Shown here in pieces: positions 26,337 to 35,206 of a stretch of DNA of 64,000 bases. This DNA is from Candidatus Lucifugimonas marina (GTDB lineage Bacteria > Chloroflexota > Dehalococcoidia > Lucifugimonadales > Lucifugimonadaceae). Below the pieces are notes generated by a model. The model worked only from the letters and a program-made list of their open reading frames with translations. It was not told where the DNA came from and ran no database searches. The position numbers were made by a program, and so were the translations under genes. The stretch spans positions 2,170,001 through 2,234,000 of the forward strand of contig CP046147.1 of assembly GCA_029593915.1 (NCBI GenBank). Direction: 5' to 3'. Positions within the stretch are counted from its first letter, which is position 1. Every line of letters begins with the position of its first letter.

Positions 26337-27814
26337 ATGCACACACGTATCTACCGCATATTCCTCATTGGATTACTGCTACTACTGTCAGCAGTCGTGT
26401 CGCCTGGTTCGGGTTCAGTCGACGCCAGCGTAAGTTCGATAATGGTCGAACAGGGGCGTATCCAAATTCCGGGTCCTGGAACTATCATCGGTGCGTCAAA
26501 CATGCCCGATGATTCAGCCGTATTCTTCGGGAAGGGTCAGACGGTATCTAAAATCGACACCGCCACCGACACGGTCGCAGCAACACAGACACTCGTACTG
26601 CCGCATCCGCAAGCTTTCATTTTGGATCTGGCGGTCAGCTCCGACGGCACGCGATTGTTCGTGATGTCATGGGTAAGCACCCCAGATACTCAAATTGATG
26701 TTCTCTCGACTGCGACCCTCGCCCCTATCGCCAGCTTCACAAATGATGTTGGCGGACACCGACTCGACGTGCCTCGTGATGACACAGACCATTTTGTGAT
26801 CACAGGCCAGTACGGCTGGATACAGGTCGACCAAACCACATTGGCGATTACTGAAGATGTCGTACGACATGAACAGGTCAAACAGGGAACAGTAAGCCAC
26901 GATGGCACTCGTGTTTATGGTCAGCGGATGAACACCGTCTCAAACGACCGAGCATTTGGTGTCAACATGGACGGATCGCCACTAGGCGGGTTCACCTACG
27001 GCGATGGCGGCGGTGGGATGATCTACACCGAAGTTTCGACCAATGTTGCCGATGATCGCGTTCTGCTATTCGTAGGCGATAGCTCGATTTCTCAGAATTC
27101 GTTCGTGCTAGACCGGGACGGCAACCACGTTCAGACACTGGTATTCCCGGTATCAGCTATGGAGCTGAGGGAGTTGACGGCGAAACCATTGTTGTAACCC
27201 AAAACCAGGGCAATTCATCGTCACCTAACGGCGGACTATCAGTGATCAAACTCGTCAAAGACACTGGAACAGGCTGGTATCAAGCTCAGAAGCTGGTTCT
27301 TGACGATTTTGGGCTTCGCTTTGCTGGCGACATTGTTACGACACCATCCCTCAACAGGTACTACGTTGCCAACGTTATAGGTGATGAAGTAATCGTGATC
27401 AGTGACGGCGATCCGAACGAGGCTCCTGATTGCTCCAACGCTGAGGCAAGTATCCAGACGTTATGGCCAGCCAACCACGCTATGCACGACATAACTGTGA
27501 TCGGCGTGACAGATTCCGATTCTGATCCGGTATCGATAGTTATCGACTCGATCATGCAAGACGAAGTAGTCAACGCCAAGGGCGATGGCTCAACTGGTCC
27601 CGACGGATCAGGCGTAGGGACTTCGACGGGCTCAGTCAGAGCCGAACGTTCAGGAAAAGGCGATGGCAGGGTTTATGAACTTGCGTTCACAGCTTCTGAC
27701 GGAAACGGCGGCAGCTGCTCCTCGAGCGTGGAAGTGTCAGTACCGAAGAGCAAAGGAAAAAATGGCGCAGCCGTGAATAGCGGAACGATCTACGATTCCA
27801 CTTCGGGTTCGTAA
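26337..27814 (+). pseudogene. Secreted beta-propeller protein, frameshifted
   Basis: Starts with a signal peptide (IYRIFLIGLLLLLSAVVSP) and continues as YncE-like propeller blades with repeated D-G-T-R-hydrophobic-x-V motifs. At C-tract 27146-27148 the frame breaks: ...TLVFP in frame 1 continues as GISYGAEGVDGETIVV in the -1 frame, which stays open to 27814. One missing C restores a protein of about 492 residues. The C-terminal part has a Cys-bounded Ig-like domain (CSNAEASIQTLWPANH...GGSCSSSVEVSV) typical of surface proteins. Followed by a strong terminator. Sequencing error in a homopolymer or true decay. Confidence 0.75.
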
Positions 27815-27840
27815 TCCAATTCCAGTTTCCGACAACACGA

Positions 27841-27867
27841 AAAGCCCCGGCGATCAGCCGGGGCTTT
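27841..27867 (+). terminator. Strong rho-independent terminator
   Basis: 11-bp GC-rich stem AAAGCCCCGGC / GCCGGGGCTTT with loop GATCA, then TTTATTT. Confidence 0.94.
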
Positions 27868-27895
27868 TTATTTAAAAATCCGGATGCACCAGCCA

Positions 27896-27941
27896 ACCGC
27901 ACGACTTTGCGCCCCCCTGGGAGATCATCGTTCGGGTTTAG
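27896..27941 (+). pseudogene. Possible 3' remnant of a methyltransferase gene
   Basis: Encodes ...PPWEIIVRV-stop, resembling the CGPWEIIARK-stop end of the methyltransferase at 25170; the DNA shares TGGGAGATCATCG. Only about a dozen codons remain, so this is tentative. Confidence 0.3.
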
Positions 27942-27956
27942 CGCTGAAAAATCAAT

Positions 27957-28283
27957 CTAAGTCGCTGGAGGCTGATACTCCATTGCCCCAGAGCTGTTCA
28001 ATGCGGCGATCCCATCCTCATACGACATCAATACCGTGGTCACAACGTCAGTCACTGCTCCCGATCTGGCAACAGCTATCACGGCCGATGCCGCTGTAAT
28101 GTTGTCGGGGGCTTCAGTAACGACGATCACGTCTGAATCGCCGAAGCTGAAGTAGTAGTCGATCAGCCGACCACCCGATTCGCTGAGCATCTTCGAAATC
28201 ACCTCACGGCGATCGACATCGCTGGTGTAGAGAGCCTCCCAAGCCTCCGAAGTAAATCGCGCCTGAATCATGTAAAGCGGCAT
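27957..28283 (-). CDS. GYD domain-containing protein
   Basis: 108 residues with the GYD-family ferredoxin-like fold: MIQARFTSEAWEAL at the N-terminus, LIDYYFSFGDSDVIVVTEAPD in the middle (the region that names the family) and a variable tail. ATG 28283 is preceded by GGGGAG. GYD proteins are small, oligomeric and of unknown function. No clear operon. Confidence 0.85.
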   Translation of the reverse strand: MPLYMIQARFTSEAWEALYTSDVDRREVISKMLSESGGRLIDYYFSFGDSDVIVVTEAPDNITAASAVIAVARSGAVTDVVTTVLMSYEDGIAALNSSGAMEYQPPAT

Positions 28284-28362
28284 TGATACTCCCCTTCTCT
28301 AACAATCCTCACACCACACGGCGAGACTATCACGCATGCCGAATTGCTTCAGCCCCACAAGG

Positions 28363-29835
28363 TCAGAAGGGTCTATACACATCGGTTCCGGGGAAGAACG
28401 CAACCCATGCAAACCAGAACAATTCTCTAGCTGGAATACGTGGCAATGAGCGACCATCGTCAGCCGTCAACCCGTCATCACCAACCCACCAAGAAACGCC
28501 CGACTCTTCGACAACTTCGCGTGAATCTGAACCGCTAGCAAACTCGATTCCACCCCGTTCGAACACGCCCAAAACTCCTGTCTCTGGATGGCCAACCACG
28601 ACGATGTTCCTCCCACCAATTGAATCGTTGATCACGCGTTCGAGAACTATCGAGTCCACCGGGTATGCCCTAGATTCGCCACTATGAGAAACGCCCACGA
28701 CGTTCGACTTCTCAGGGACGCGAGTGTCTACACCGAACGTCGGGAACATTGCAGTTGGAGAAGCTCGATACTCGAAGTAGGCCGAGCCTTCTTCACTCGG
28801 ATCGAAATATCGACGAGTAAACCCAGTGTCGATATCCACAACCGTCGTATCGGGATGCTGCTCCAGCCATTCCTGCCAAGTAGTCACGGTTACGGGGTAC
28901 CGATCTAGTACTACTCCCGAATTCGCCAAATCACCTACAACTGGCTCACCTGTCAACGAATGCCACAACGAGTTGGTCGTGCGGTCGTACATCAACTTGT
29001 TGTTCTGATAGAGGAAACCGGAAGTCCCAAAGGTAACTTCCTGACCGTTCAGCTCGGAGTCGTACACGACTCCCAAGTTGCAAAGCGTTCAGAATACGAA
29101 CGTTATTAACTCACCACCGAGCCGGTCGTTCGCGAGCTCATGCCACCCCATGATCCGATGCGGATACGCCCGTGATTCGCCATTCACTGTCACGCCGAAC
29201 ACCGGTTCATTCAGATTCAGGAAATCGACCGCATTTCCATCCCGTACTTTCGGAAACTCCAGCGGAGGGATTCCATCTCGAACCACCCCACCCCACTCGA
29301 CACTCCATATGGGGATACGAGTTTCGACGTCAGCGTAAAGAAATTCCTCAAACGAAGGATCGATCGTCCCAAGAAGCTGCCCTTTCCACTCGTCGAATCC
29401 CGGTAGCACGACTTGCGGCGGATCCTGCCTGCTCATCCACTGGAACCACGGCTCCGTGAGCACGAAAGTGCCACCAACCGAATCAGCTGTAATCGTTTCC
29501 AGTGCTTCGGATATTTCCGAAGCAATATCAGGTTCGAACGTCCGTGATGCGGTTTCAACAAGCACAGGCACCAAACCGGGATGACCGTTCCGAGCTGCAG
29601 CCCTAATAGAGTTCTTGTCGATCGATCCGTACGCACCACCGAAGATACGCCACATAATGTCGACAGCTTCGTCTTCTTCCGATATCTCCTGAGAAGTAGT
29701 GACAGTAGCGCTGGATTCAGGGGTACTTGGCGCTGGAGTCGCTGTCGGGCGTTCGAGCGTTGACTGACCACACCCTGAAACGATGATCAGCAGGAAAACA
29801 AAAATCGCAATTGGGCGAACGAATCTAGAAAGCAT
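28363..29835 (-). CDS. DUF3179 lipoprotein with in-frame TGA at the CxxC motif (candidate selenoprotein)
   Basis: One frame of 490 codons from ATG 29835 to the stop at 28363, crossed by a single TGA at 29091-29089. Residues 1-22 form a lipoprotein signal (lipobox IVSGC), then a Thr/Pro/Ser linker, an alpha-helical HEAT-like stretch (about 55-115) and a complete DUF3179 domain. In DUF3179 the segment after the WHE-x-x-ND motif normally reads TF/Y-C-P/T-L-C. Here it is GWHELANDRLGG...TFVF-TGA-TLC-NLGVVYD, so the TGA occupies the first Cys and gives U-T-L-C if read as selenocysteine. Downstream motifs (VTFGTSGFLYQ, LMYDRTTNSLWHSLTG) continue without loss, arguing against long-standing decay. A SECIS-like hairpin follows. 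The alternative is a TGC/TGT to TGA nonsense change or base error. Function of DUF3179 is unknown; a thiol/selenol redox role is inference. Confidence 0.7.
29056..29073 (-). promoter_or_regulatory. SECIS-like hairpin downstream of the in-frame TGA
   Basis: In the mRNA, GGAGUCG-UGUA-CGACUCC: a perfect 7-bp stem with a 4-nt loop having G at loop position 2 followed by U. The loop begins 22 nt after the UGA. Bacterial SECIS elements are expected as a short stem-loop within about 16-37 nt of UGA with a G among the first two loop bases, so all criteria I can check by eye are met. Confidence 0.6.
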
Positions 29836-29947
29836 GTTGCAATTGGTACGACGAATCGACCGTTTGCAGATTGGTTAGCCTTCGCCACCGACTCCGGTTG
29901 CCCGCCGAAGGGGCAGAATCTCAACGAATCTGCCGGGGTTGAAACGA

Positions 29948-30892
29948 CTACGCACGTGGAGAGTCAGAATCTCCGCCGGATTCACCATTATCCGAGCCAT
30001 CACCTTCAGCGATGTCACTTAGGAACTGCTCGATCTCCGGCGACAGAGAAATGCCTTCGGCCGAACCACTCGAAGCACCCGAGCCGGGATCGCCCGAAGT
30101 ATCAGTGTCGGTCTCACGTTCGAAGCGCTCAACCATTTCCTTAAGAGCTGGATTATCCGTCATCGCAGGGCTTACCTGCTCATACTGCTTCTCGCCCATC
30201 TCTACTTCAGGCAAACGAGAACTAAAGCCATACAGTTCAGAGAGTATTTTCAGTATACGGGCGCTGCCAGCGTAATCATCGTCTAGCTTCAAGTAGAGAG
30301 GCAGATGAACCATCAAAGACAGTGTTTCAAGTTTCAGATCGGCGAATATTCGTTCGGAAATCTGAGAAGTCATCGAGGTTGGACCTTGATATTTAGAGCC
30401 ACCGAGCCGTACATTTCCGAACTCCGCTGGCGGCTCCCATCCGCGAGCTGAACCTGTGACCGACAGTTCACGCGAATGCGGAACTGAGTCGTACATGCCA
30501 CCGATTTGGATGTATCGGGTGATGCCCAGGGCCTTAACGAGTTCAATGACCGAATCATTAAAGTCCTCAGCGAAGGCGTGTGGCTCAAACAGCTCAAGCA
30601 AGACAAGATCATTCGATCCGGGTCGGCGTGCATAGCTCACGCGGGTATTCGGCACCCGCACTGACCGAACGTCGCCACGAAGCCGAATTTCGGGTCGGTA
30701 TCGTGTGAAATCGTAGAACTTGCTTGGTCGTTCAAGCTGTCCAATTCTTTCGGACGCGTACATCTTGCCGAGTCGTCTCAGCACGATCTTTCCAACGTTA
30801 CCGACATTGATCCACGGCTTCAGAATCGCAATACAGTGCGGATCTTGCAGCGGCGGATCGGGCATTTCTATTTCAAAGTCGCCAATTTTCAT
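29948..30892 (-). CDS. PAC2 family protein
   Basis: About 314 residues from ATG 30892 (an upstream start at 30925 adds a hydrophobic stretch without family support). The PAC2 fold is seen in PCIAILKPWINVGNVGKIVLRRL, VSYARRPGSNDLVLLEL, GITRYIQIGGMYDSVPHSRE and LMVHLPLYLKLDDDYAGSARIL, corresponding to the proteasome-assembly-chaperone-like core. The final roughly 60 residues are an acidic, Gly/Ser/Asp-rich disordered tail. Bacterial and archaeal PAC2 proteins are structurally known but functionally unassigned. Confidence 0.85.
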   Translation of the reverse strand: MKIGDFEIEMPDPPLQDPHCIAILKPWINVGNVGKIVLRRLGKMYASERIGQLERPSKFYDFTRYRPEIRLRGDVRSVRVPNTRVSYARRPGSNDLVLLELFEPHAFAEDFNDSVIELVKALGITRYIQIGGMYDSVPHSRELSVTGSARGWEPPAEFGNVRLGGSKYQGPTSMTSQISERIFADLKLETLSLMVHLPLYLKLDDDYAGSARILKILSELYGFSSRLPEVEMGEKQYEQVSPAMTDNPALKEMVERFERETDTDTSGDPGSGASSGSAEGISLSPEIEQFLSDIAEGDGSDNGESGGDSDSPRA

Positions 30893-31059
30893 AATTTCAA
30901 TTCCACCAACAGCATACACCGCCAAGATTTAGATTCGCCTGCGTAGTTTCCTATGCGTCGCCCGTAGTCTCCACAGTGCTAAAATCCGCCTCGCTGCCAG
31001 TTCCATGAATGGAATCATCGGGTAGCCAAACTGGAAAATAAGAAAGTTCAGACCAGCTC

Positions 31060-32031
31060 ATGGCAAACAAGTTCGTATTTCTGCCGCCGCAATCAGACCT
31101 TTTTGAGGCTTGGATTCCTCGCCTGCTCGACAGTGCACCGGGGTGGGAGATCTCCGCTCCAGCAACTGAAGCTGATGCCCTGAAAGAACTTCCCGATGCC
31201 GACGCAGCGTTCGGAACAATGACTCCCGAACTGCTCGCTGCCGCACCAAACCTACGCTGGTTGCAGGCCCCAGCCGCCGCACCGGCAGCTGGCTTCTATT
31301 TCGACGAATTGGTTGACCACCCTACGAAGGTCACCAACATGCGAGAAATCTACAACGATCACATCTCGATCCAGATCCTCGGCTACATCCTCAACTTCAC
31401 AAAGCATTACAACGTATATCGAGACCAACAAAACGAACGAAAATACGAAGTTCTTCAAGCGCCCTACCACGACATTTTCTTGCCTGAATCAACGGTTTTG
31501 ATCGTTGGAGTGGGCGGAATCGGAGCTGAAACAGCTCGTCTATGCAAGGCAGTTGGTATGAACGTGCTGGGAATCGATGCTCGACGCGAAGACAAGCCAG
31601 AGTGGGTCGATGACATGTTCACTCCAGACCAACTCGACGATCAACTTCCAAAAGCAGATTTTGTGGTGCTCACCATTCCGCACACTCCTTCAACTGAAGG
31701 TTTGTTCGACTCGTCAAAATTCGCGTTGATGAAGAATTCAGCAAAATTCATAAACATCGGACGAGGAATGACTACCAAGCTTGATGACCTCAACGAGGCA
31801 CTTCGTTCCGGCGTTATCGGCGGCGCAGCGCTCGATGTGTACGAGATCGAACCGCTTCCAGCTGACCACGCATTGTGGGACGCACCGAACACTATTCTCA
31901 CTCCACACACAGCGGCTGTCGGTGGAGCGAACCTTACAGAGCGTCGATACGAAATTGTCCTGGACAACTTCCGACACTTCGCAGCTGGAGAGCCACTCCG
32001 AAACGAAGTCGACAAAGCGAACTGGTTCTAA
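31060..32031 (+). CDS. D-isomer-specific 2-hydroxyacid dehydrogenase
   Basis: 323 residues. NAD-binding VLIVGVGGIGAETARLCKAVG around residue 147, and the catalytic triad Arg in NIGRG, Glu in DVYEIEPLP and His in LTPHTAAVGG. The N-terminal part (residues 1-100) is the flavodoxin-like substrate domain. Similar proteins reduce glyoxylate, hydroxypyruvate or other 2-oxoacids. A small Gly-rich membrane protein gene follows after 15 nt and is probably co-transcribed. Confidence 0.9.
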   Translation: MANKFVFLPPQSDLFEAWIPRLLDSAPGWEISAPATEADALKELPDADAAFGTMTPELLAAAPNLRWLQAPAAAPAAGFYFDELVDHPTKVTNMREIYNDHISIQILGYILNFTKHYNVYRDQQNERKYEVLQAPYHDIFLPESTVLIVGVGGIGAETARLCKAVGMNVLGIDARREDKPEWVDDMFTPDQLDDQLPKADFVVLTIPHTPSTEGLFDSSKFALMKNSAKFINIGRGMTTKLDDLNEALRSGVIGGAALDVYEIEPLPADHALWDAPNTILTPHTAAVGGANLTERRYEIVLDNFRHFAAGEPLRNEVDKANWF

Positions 32032-32046
32032 AAGATCCAACGCAAC

Positions 32047-32232
32047 ATGCCTGACCAGGACAAAGGCAAAAAACGGCCAACAAACTACCTCGGTGCAGGA
32101 ATTGCAATCGGTACCGGGGTGGGAATCGCCATCGGTTCGGCGGTCGACAATGTCGGATTAGGCATAGCTTTGGGTATCAGTCTTGGCGTTGCACTAGGAA
32201 CGCTCGCGCAGAACTCTAAGCTCAAAAAGTGA
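32047..32232 (+). CDS. Small glycine-zipper membrane protein
   Basis: 61 residues. A basic, hydrophilic N-terminus (PDQDKGKKRP) and C-terminus (NSKLKK) flank two hydrophobic Gly-rich segments, GAGIAIGTGVGIAIGSA and GLGIALGISLGVALGTL, with regular G-x3-G spacing. This pattern packs membrane helices closely. Common next to unrelated genes in bacteria; no function known. Confidence 0.65.
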   Translation: MPDQDKGKKRPTNYLGAGIAIGTGVGIAIGSAVDNVGLGIALGISLGVALGTLAQNSKLKK

Positions 32233-32347
32233 CACCCTCTGGGAAACTCACCTCGGTTACTCACGAATCACTATTGGGCAACAGCGCTTAACTAAAACTG
32301 ATCACGCTCGTGGGGGTGCTCCCTCAAACCTTTTTCTTCTCACTTCC

Positions 32348-32535
32348 GTATAATCCGGTGATCGGTCTTGACCAAACCCCTCAATCGGGCAGGCGGCCGT
32401 GGGCAGGAAAACTCTACTGTCCGGAGTATCGATTCAAAGAAGGAGGTGGTCTGTTTTAATGTCTAGTACCAAACGAGGTGTCCTACGTTAGAGTAGGGCG
32501 CCCTACGAGTAGGGCACCTCTAGAGTAGAGCCACC
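32348..32535 (+). promoter_or_regulatory. Candidate promoter, 10-codon ORF and nested hairpins (leader or small RNA)
   Basis: A consensus TATAAT (32348-32353) is followed about 90 nt later by a very strong Shine-Dalgarno AAGGAGGTG and the short frame 32459-32491 (MSSTKRGVLR-stop). Across and after it lies a large inverted repeat, GAGGTGTCCTAC (32475-32486) with GTAGGGCACCTC (32509-32520), enclosing the perfect palindrome GTAGGGCGCCCTAC (32493-32506). Related GAGTAG(G/A)GC units repeat at about 17-nt spacing. No T-run terminator was seen. It may be a translated leader that controls the Nudix gene, or a separate small RNA. The remainder of 32233-32562 shows no gene. Confidence 0.4.
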
Positions 32536-32700
32536 CGATCAGCAAACTCCCGTAAAACGGATATGCTGGTCCGGTGGCTCTACTCGCGTCTGGAACCTTT
32601 CAGATCGAATTCCCATCACCTCGCGCTGCGCATCGGTAGTCTGTTTCGAAATTGTGTTTCAGTATTCCGCCTATCCGACTGCATCCGTAAACTTAGTAAT

Positions 32701-32729
32701 GTCATCCTGAGGCTCTCGAAGGACGACAG
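32701..32729. repeat. Dispersed CATCCTGAGG...CGAAGGA repeat at the 5' side of the Nudix gene
   Basis: Close to the unit at 1573-1600. It falls where the Nudix gene would be expected to begin. Confidence 0.75.
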
Positions 32730-32766
32730 GCCAGCCAACATCGCCTACCCCAGCAGTAAACCCGAC

Positions 32767-33297
32767 TTGCCCGGATCCAACTTCACTCGACATTTCACAG
32801 CAACCGGATTCGTCGTGCACGGCGATTCCACTCTTCTGCACTGGCATAAAAAAGTGCAGGAATGGCTACCACCTGGCGGGCATATCGACGACAACGAAGA
32901 TCCGGTGCAAACGACTCTACGAGAGATCAAAGAAGAGACCGGCTTCGACGCCGAAATAGTGCCGACACAATCTCAAGTAATCATCGGCAATCTTGAACAG
33001 GTCACCGCTCCTCACAGCATCATGATCGAGAACGTGTTCGACAAGAAACATGGCGAGCATCAGCACATCGACCACATCTACTTCACTCGCCTACTAACAG
33101 AACCAACGACATCAACCAGCGATCTGGTTGCTCACAACGAACACCCTGATACAAACGCCGGCTGGCTATGGGCATCGCTATCCGACCTAGAAAACGAAGA
33201 GTCGTTTCTGACACCGAACGGCGATCTCAGAACACCGCCAGAAGACGTAATCAAACTGGGTTCAGCGGCTATCAGACATGTAAGCAGTATTCAGTAA
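32767..33297 (+). CDS. Nudix hydrolase
   Basis: Hydrolyses a nucleoside diphosphate linked to some group X. The complete Nudix box is present: GGHIDDNEDPVQTTLREIKEETGF fits G-x5-E-x7-R-E-x2-E-E-x-G. I begin at TTG 32767, giving 176 residues, because the frame upstream (open from ATG 32563) encodes non-family sequence, including a dispersed repeat. No good ribosome binding site precedes it, so the real start is uncertain and the repeat may have displaced it. Substrate unknown. Confidence 0.7.
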   Translation: MPGSNFTRHFTATGFVVHGDSTLLHWHKKVQEWLPPGGHIDDNEDPVQTTLREIKEETGFDAEIVPTQSQVIIGNLEQVTAPHSIMIENVFDKKHGEHQHIDHIYFTRLLTEPTTSTSDLVAHNEHPDTNAGWLWASLSDLENEESFLTPNGDLRTPPEDVIKLGSAAIRHVSSIQ

Positions 33298-33368
33298 CGT
33301 CGGTGCTCGGGTGCCCCCCTTAAGACTGACTACTTGCAATTTCAGATCGGGCGACCGACACTTCCCAC

Positions 33369-34112
33369 ATGAAATCGCCAATCGACATAGCTATCGCCAA
33401 CTTCGTCGATCACTGCCAAGCGATACCAAGTTCGCTCGGATCACCCGGTTCACAGACCACAGCGTTCTCAACCAACCAGCACACGCTGAACATCCCCTAC
33501 CCGAACGGAATAACGATCGGTCAAACCGATAATCAAGACTCCCAGATGAGTCAAATTCGCCAGATGATTGCAGGACGCCCGAGCGGTGCTGTTACCTCTA
33601 TGGTCGATTCATTTTCCTCGCTCGACCTCACGCCACTAGGGTTTCATACTCTCTTCGATACACCGTGGACTTTCAGGCAAGCAGCGCCGGTCGAATCTCT
33701 ACCGATACGCCAACCCCAGTTTCGAATCGAAACGGTCAACACACCGGCTCAACTACAAGAATTCGACAGAGCGGCGGCGGCAGGATTCGGGCAACCAGAT
33801 GACGATACGGTCTATTCAACTCCGCTGCTAACCGACCCTCGCTACGATTTCTATTTCATCCGCCAATCGAACAAAATCGCCGCTGGTGTACAGACCTTCA
33901 CAAACAACGAATCTATCGGCGTCTACACGCTGTTCACACTCCCTGAGCACCGGCGCAAGGGTTTCGCCAAAAGCCTGGTGAACCACGTGCTCAGCCTCAC
34001 TCCAGATTTGCCAGCTGTGACAAACCCAAGCGAGGACTCAGACCATCTGTTTAGGAATGCGGGCTTCAGCCACATCGGTACCCGCACTATCTGGCTACAC
34101 GTCCCCAGCTAA
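33369..34112 (+). CDS. GNAT family N-acetyltransferase
   Basis: 247 residues. The acetyl-CoA-binding loop is LPEHRRKGFAKSLVNHVL near residue 195 (R/Q-x2-G-x-G/A variant), preceded by the beta4 strand IGVYTLFT and followed by NAGFSHIGTRTIW, the usual end of the fold. The N-terminal half (1-110) is poorly conserved and may be a degenerate second GNAT domain. Convergent with the next gene, overlapping it by 4 bp. Confidence 0.75.
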   Translation: MKSPIDIAIANFVDHCQAIPSSLGSPGSQTTAFSTNQHTLNIPYPNGITIGQTDNQDSQMSQIRQMIAGRPSGAVTSMVDSFSSLDLTPLGFHTLFDTPWTFRQAAPVESLPIRQPQFRIETVNTPAQLQEFDRAAAAGFGQPDDDTVYSTPLLTDPRYDFYFIRQSNKIAAGVQTFTNNESIGVYTLFTLPEHRRKGFAKSLVNHVLSLTPDLPAVTNPSEDSDHLFRNAGFSHIGTRTIWLHVPS

Positions 34113-35182
34113 GACGGATCAGGATGTCGACCAACCGCTGGTCCTTCGCCCATCACGTTTAGCAGCCGGGCTTTCATCCAGTGATAAACCGTTTCATTCT
34201 TTGAAACCCCGTACCACTTCAATGCCTGCAAACCGACGTGCAGCTCGCACAGCAACCACCGTTCATCAAAGTTAGCTACAACCCTGCCGGTCTCCTCAAA
34301 ATTCTCTATAAACAGGGGCTTGAGATCCATACCCGCGGCATACAACTCAGTCCTAGCCCCATCGTAAAGATGATCCCCTATGATCGAGTTGTCCCAATCC
34401 AACACCGCCGAAACCTCGTTGCCGATCACCAGCGTGTTGTCGTAGCTGAAATCGATATGCACCATCGATCGCTCAACCTCTGGCAATCCAGCCAGAATCG
34501 ACATCATCTTCTCGGAGAAATGCTCGAACACATCGGCTTCTAGAAAACCTCCAAGATCATCGAACCAATCCCTGCGTCGATCATAAAAACTGCCTGGCTC
34601 GCGTGAAAACTCTTCCTCAACGATGTACTCCACCCACGACTCACGCTGACCGTTGCCATTGCTGTCCATCCAGCCATATCCGGTGGTATCCGAAATATCG
34701 ATCAACGAAATCTTGGCCATCGCCTCCACCGCAGCGGGAATCAAATGCCTACGATCTTCGTCTCGAAGCTCGCCCATGTGCTCTCCCGGCATCAAATCGC
34801 AAATGGCGTAAGCCAGCAAATACGAATCAGCTGAATGCTCCGCTTCCTCCTCTTCAGGAAGATTCCCGACCGCCATCGAAACTTCGCCAGAAGTAAGCAG
34901 CCTGGGCGTCGGCAATCCCACCGCCGCAGCCCGAGGTCCGATGAACTTGTCCTTGGTCACCGCCCCGCCATGCTCATGTGCGACAAACCGAGCTACGTAC
35001 TTCCCGCTCGAAGCATCAGTATCCGCAATCCGCAATACATCCTTGAAATCGCCCAACACTTCGAAGCCAAACACGCTCGAAACCTGACCATTCGAAAACT
35101 GCGAAACACCCCCCACAGGACCACCAGCCCACTCCTCAAGAAAAGAGGTAACTTCGTCGATATTTAACTTCGGTTGCAGCAA
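34109..35182 (-). CDS. APH-like phosphotransferase, paralogue 1
   Basis: 357 residues. Kinase-like motifs are MVHIDFSYDNTLVIGNEVSAVLDWDNS, i.e. the catalytic HxDxxxxN of the APH fold (His replaced in register by HIDFSYDN) and the metal Asp of LDWD. It ends with the signature GEGPAVGRHP. TTG start 35182 is fixed by GGAGG 6 nt upstream. About a third of positions match the next gene, with which it forms a tandem pair 24 nt apart. Substrate unknown. Confidence 0.78.
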   Translation of the reverse strand: MLQPKLNIDEVTSFLEEWAGGPVGGVSQFSNGQVSSVFGFEVLGDFKDVLRIADTDASSGKYVARFVAHEHGGAVTKDKFIGPRAAAVGLPTPRLLTSGEVSMAVGNLPEEEEAEHSADSYLLAYAICDLMPGEHMGELRDEDRRHLIPAAVEAMAKISLIDISDTTGYGWMDSNGNGQRESWVEYIVEEEFSREPGSFYDRRRDWFDDLGGFLEADVFEHFSEKMMSILAGLPEVERSMVHIDFSYDNTLVIGNEVSAVLDWDNSIIGDHLYDGARTELYAAGMDLKPLFIENFEETGRVVANFDERWLLCELHVGLQALKWYGVSKNETVYHWMKARLLNVMGEGPAVGRHPDPS

Positions 35183-35206
35183 TCGTTACCTCCTCGACAA
35201 AACAAT

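Noticed and set aside
1084..29091. Stop-codon reassignment to explain the in-frame TAA and TGA codons
   Set aside because: TAA and TGA are used as normal terminators by many intact genes here, so general recoding is excluded; only position-specific Sec insertion at the TGA remains plausible.
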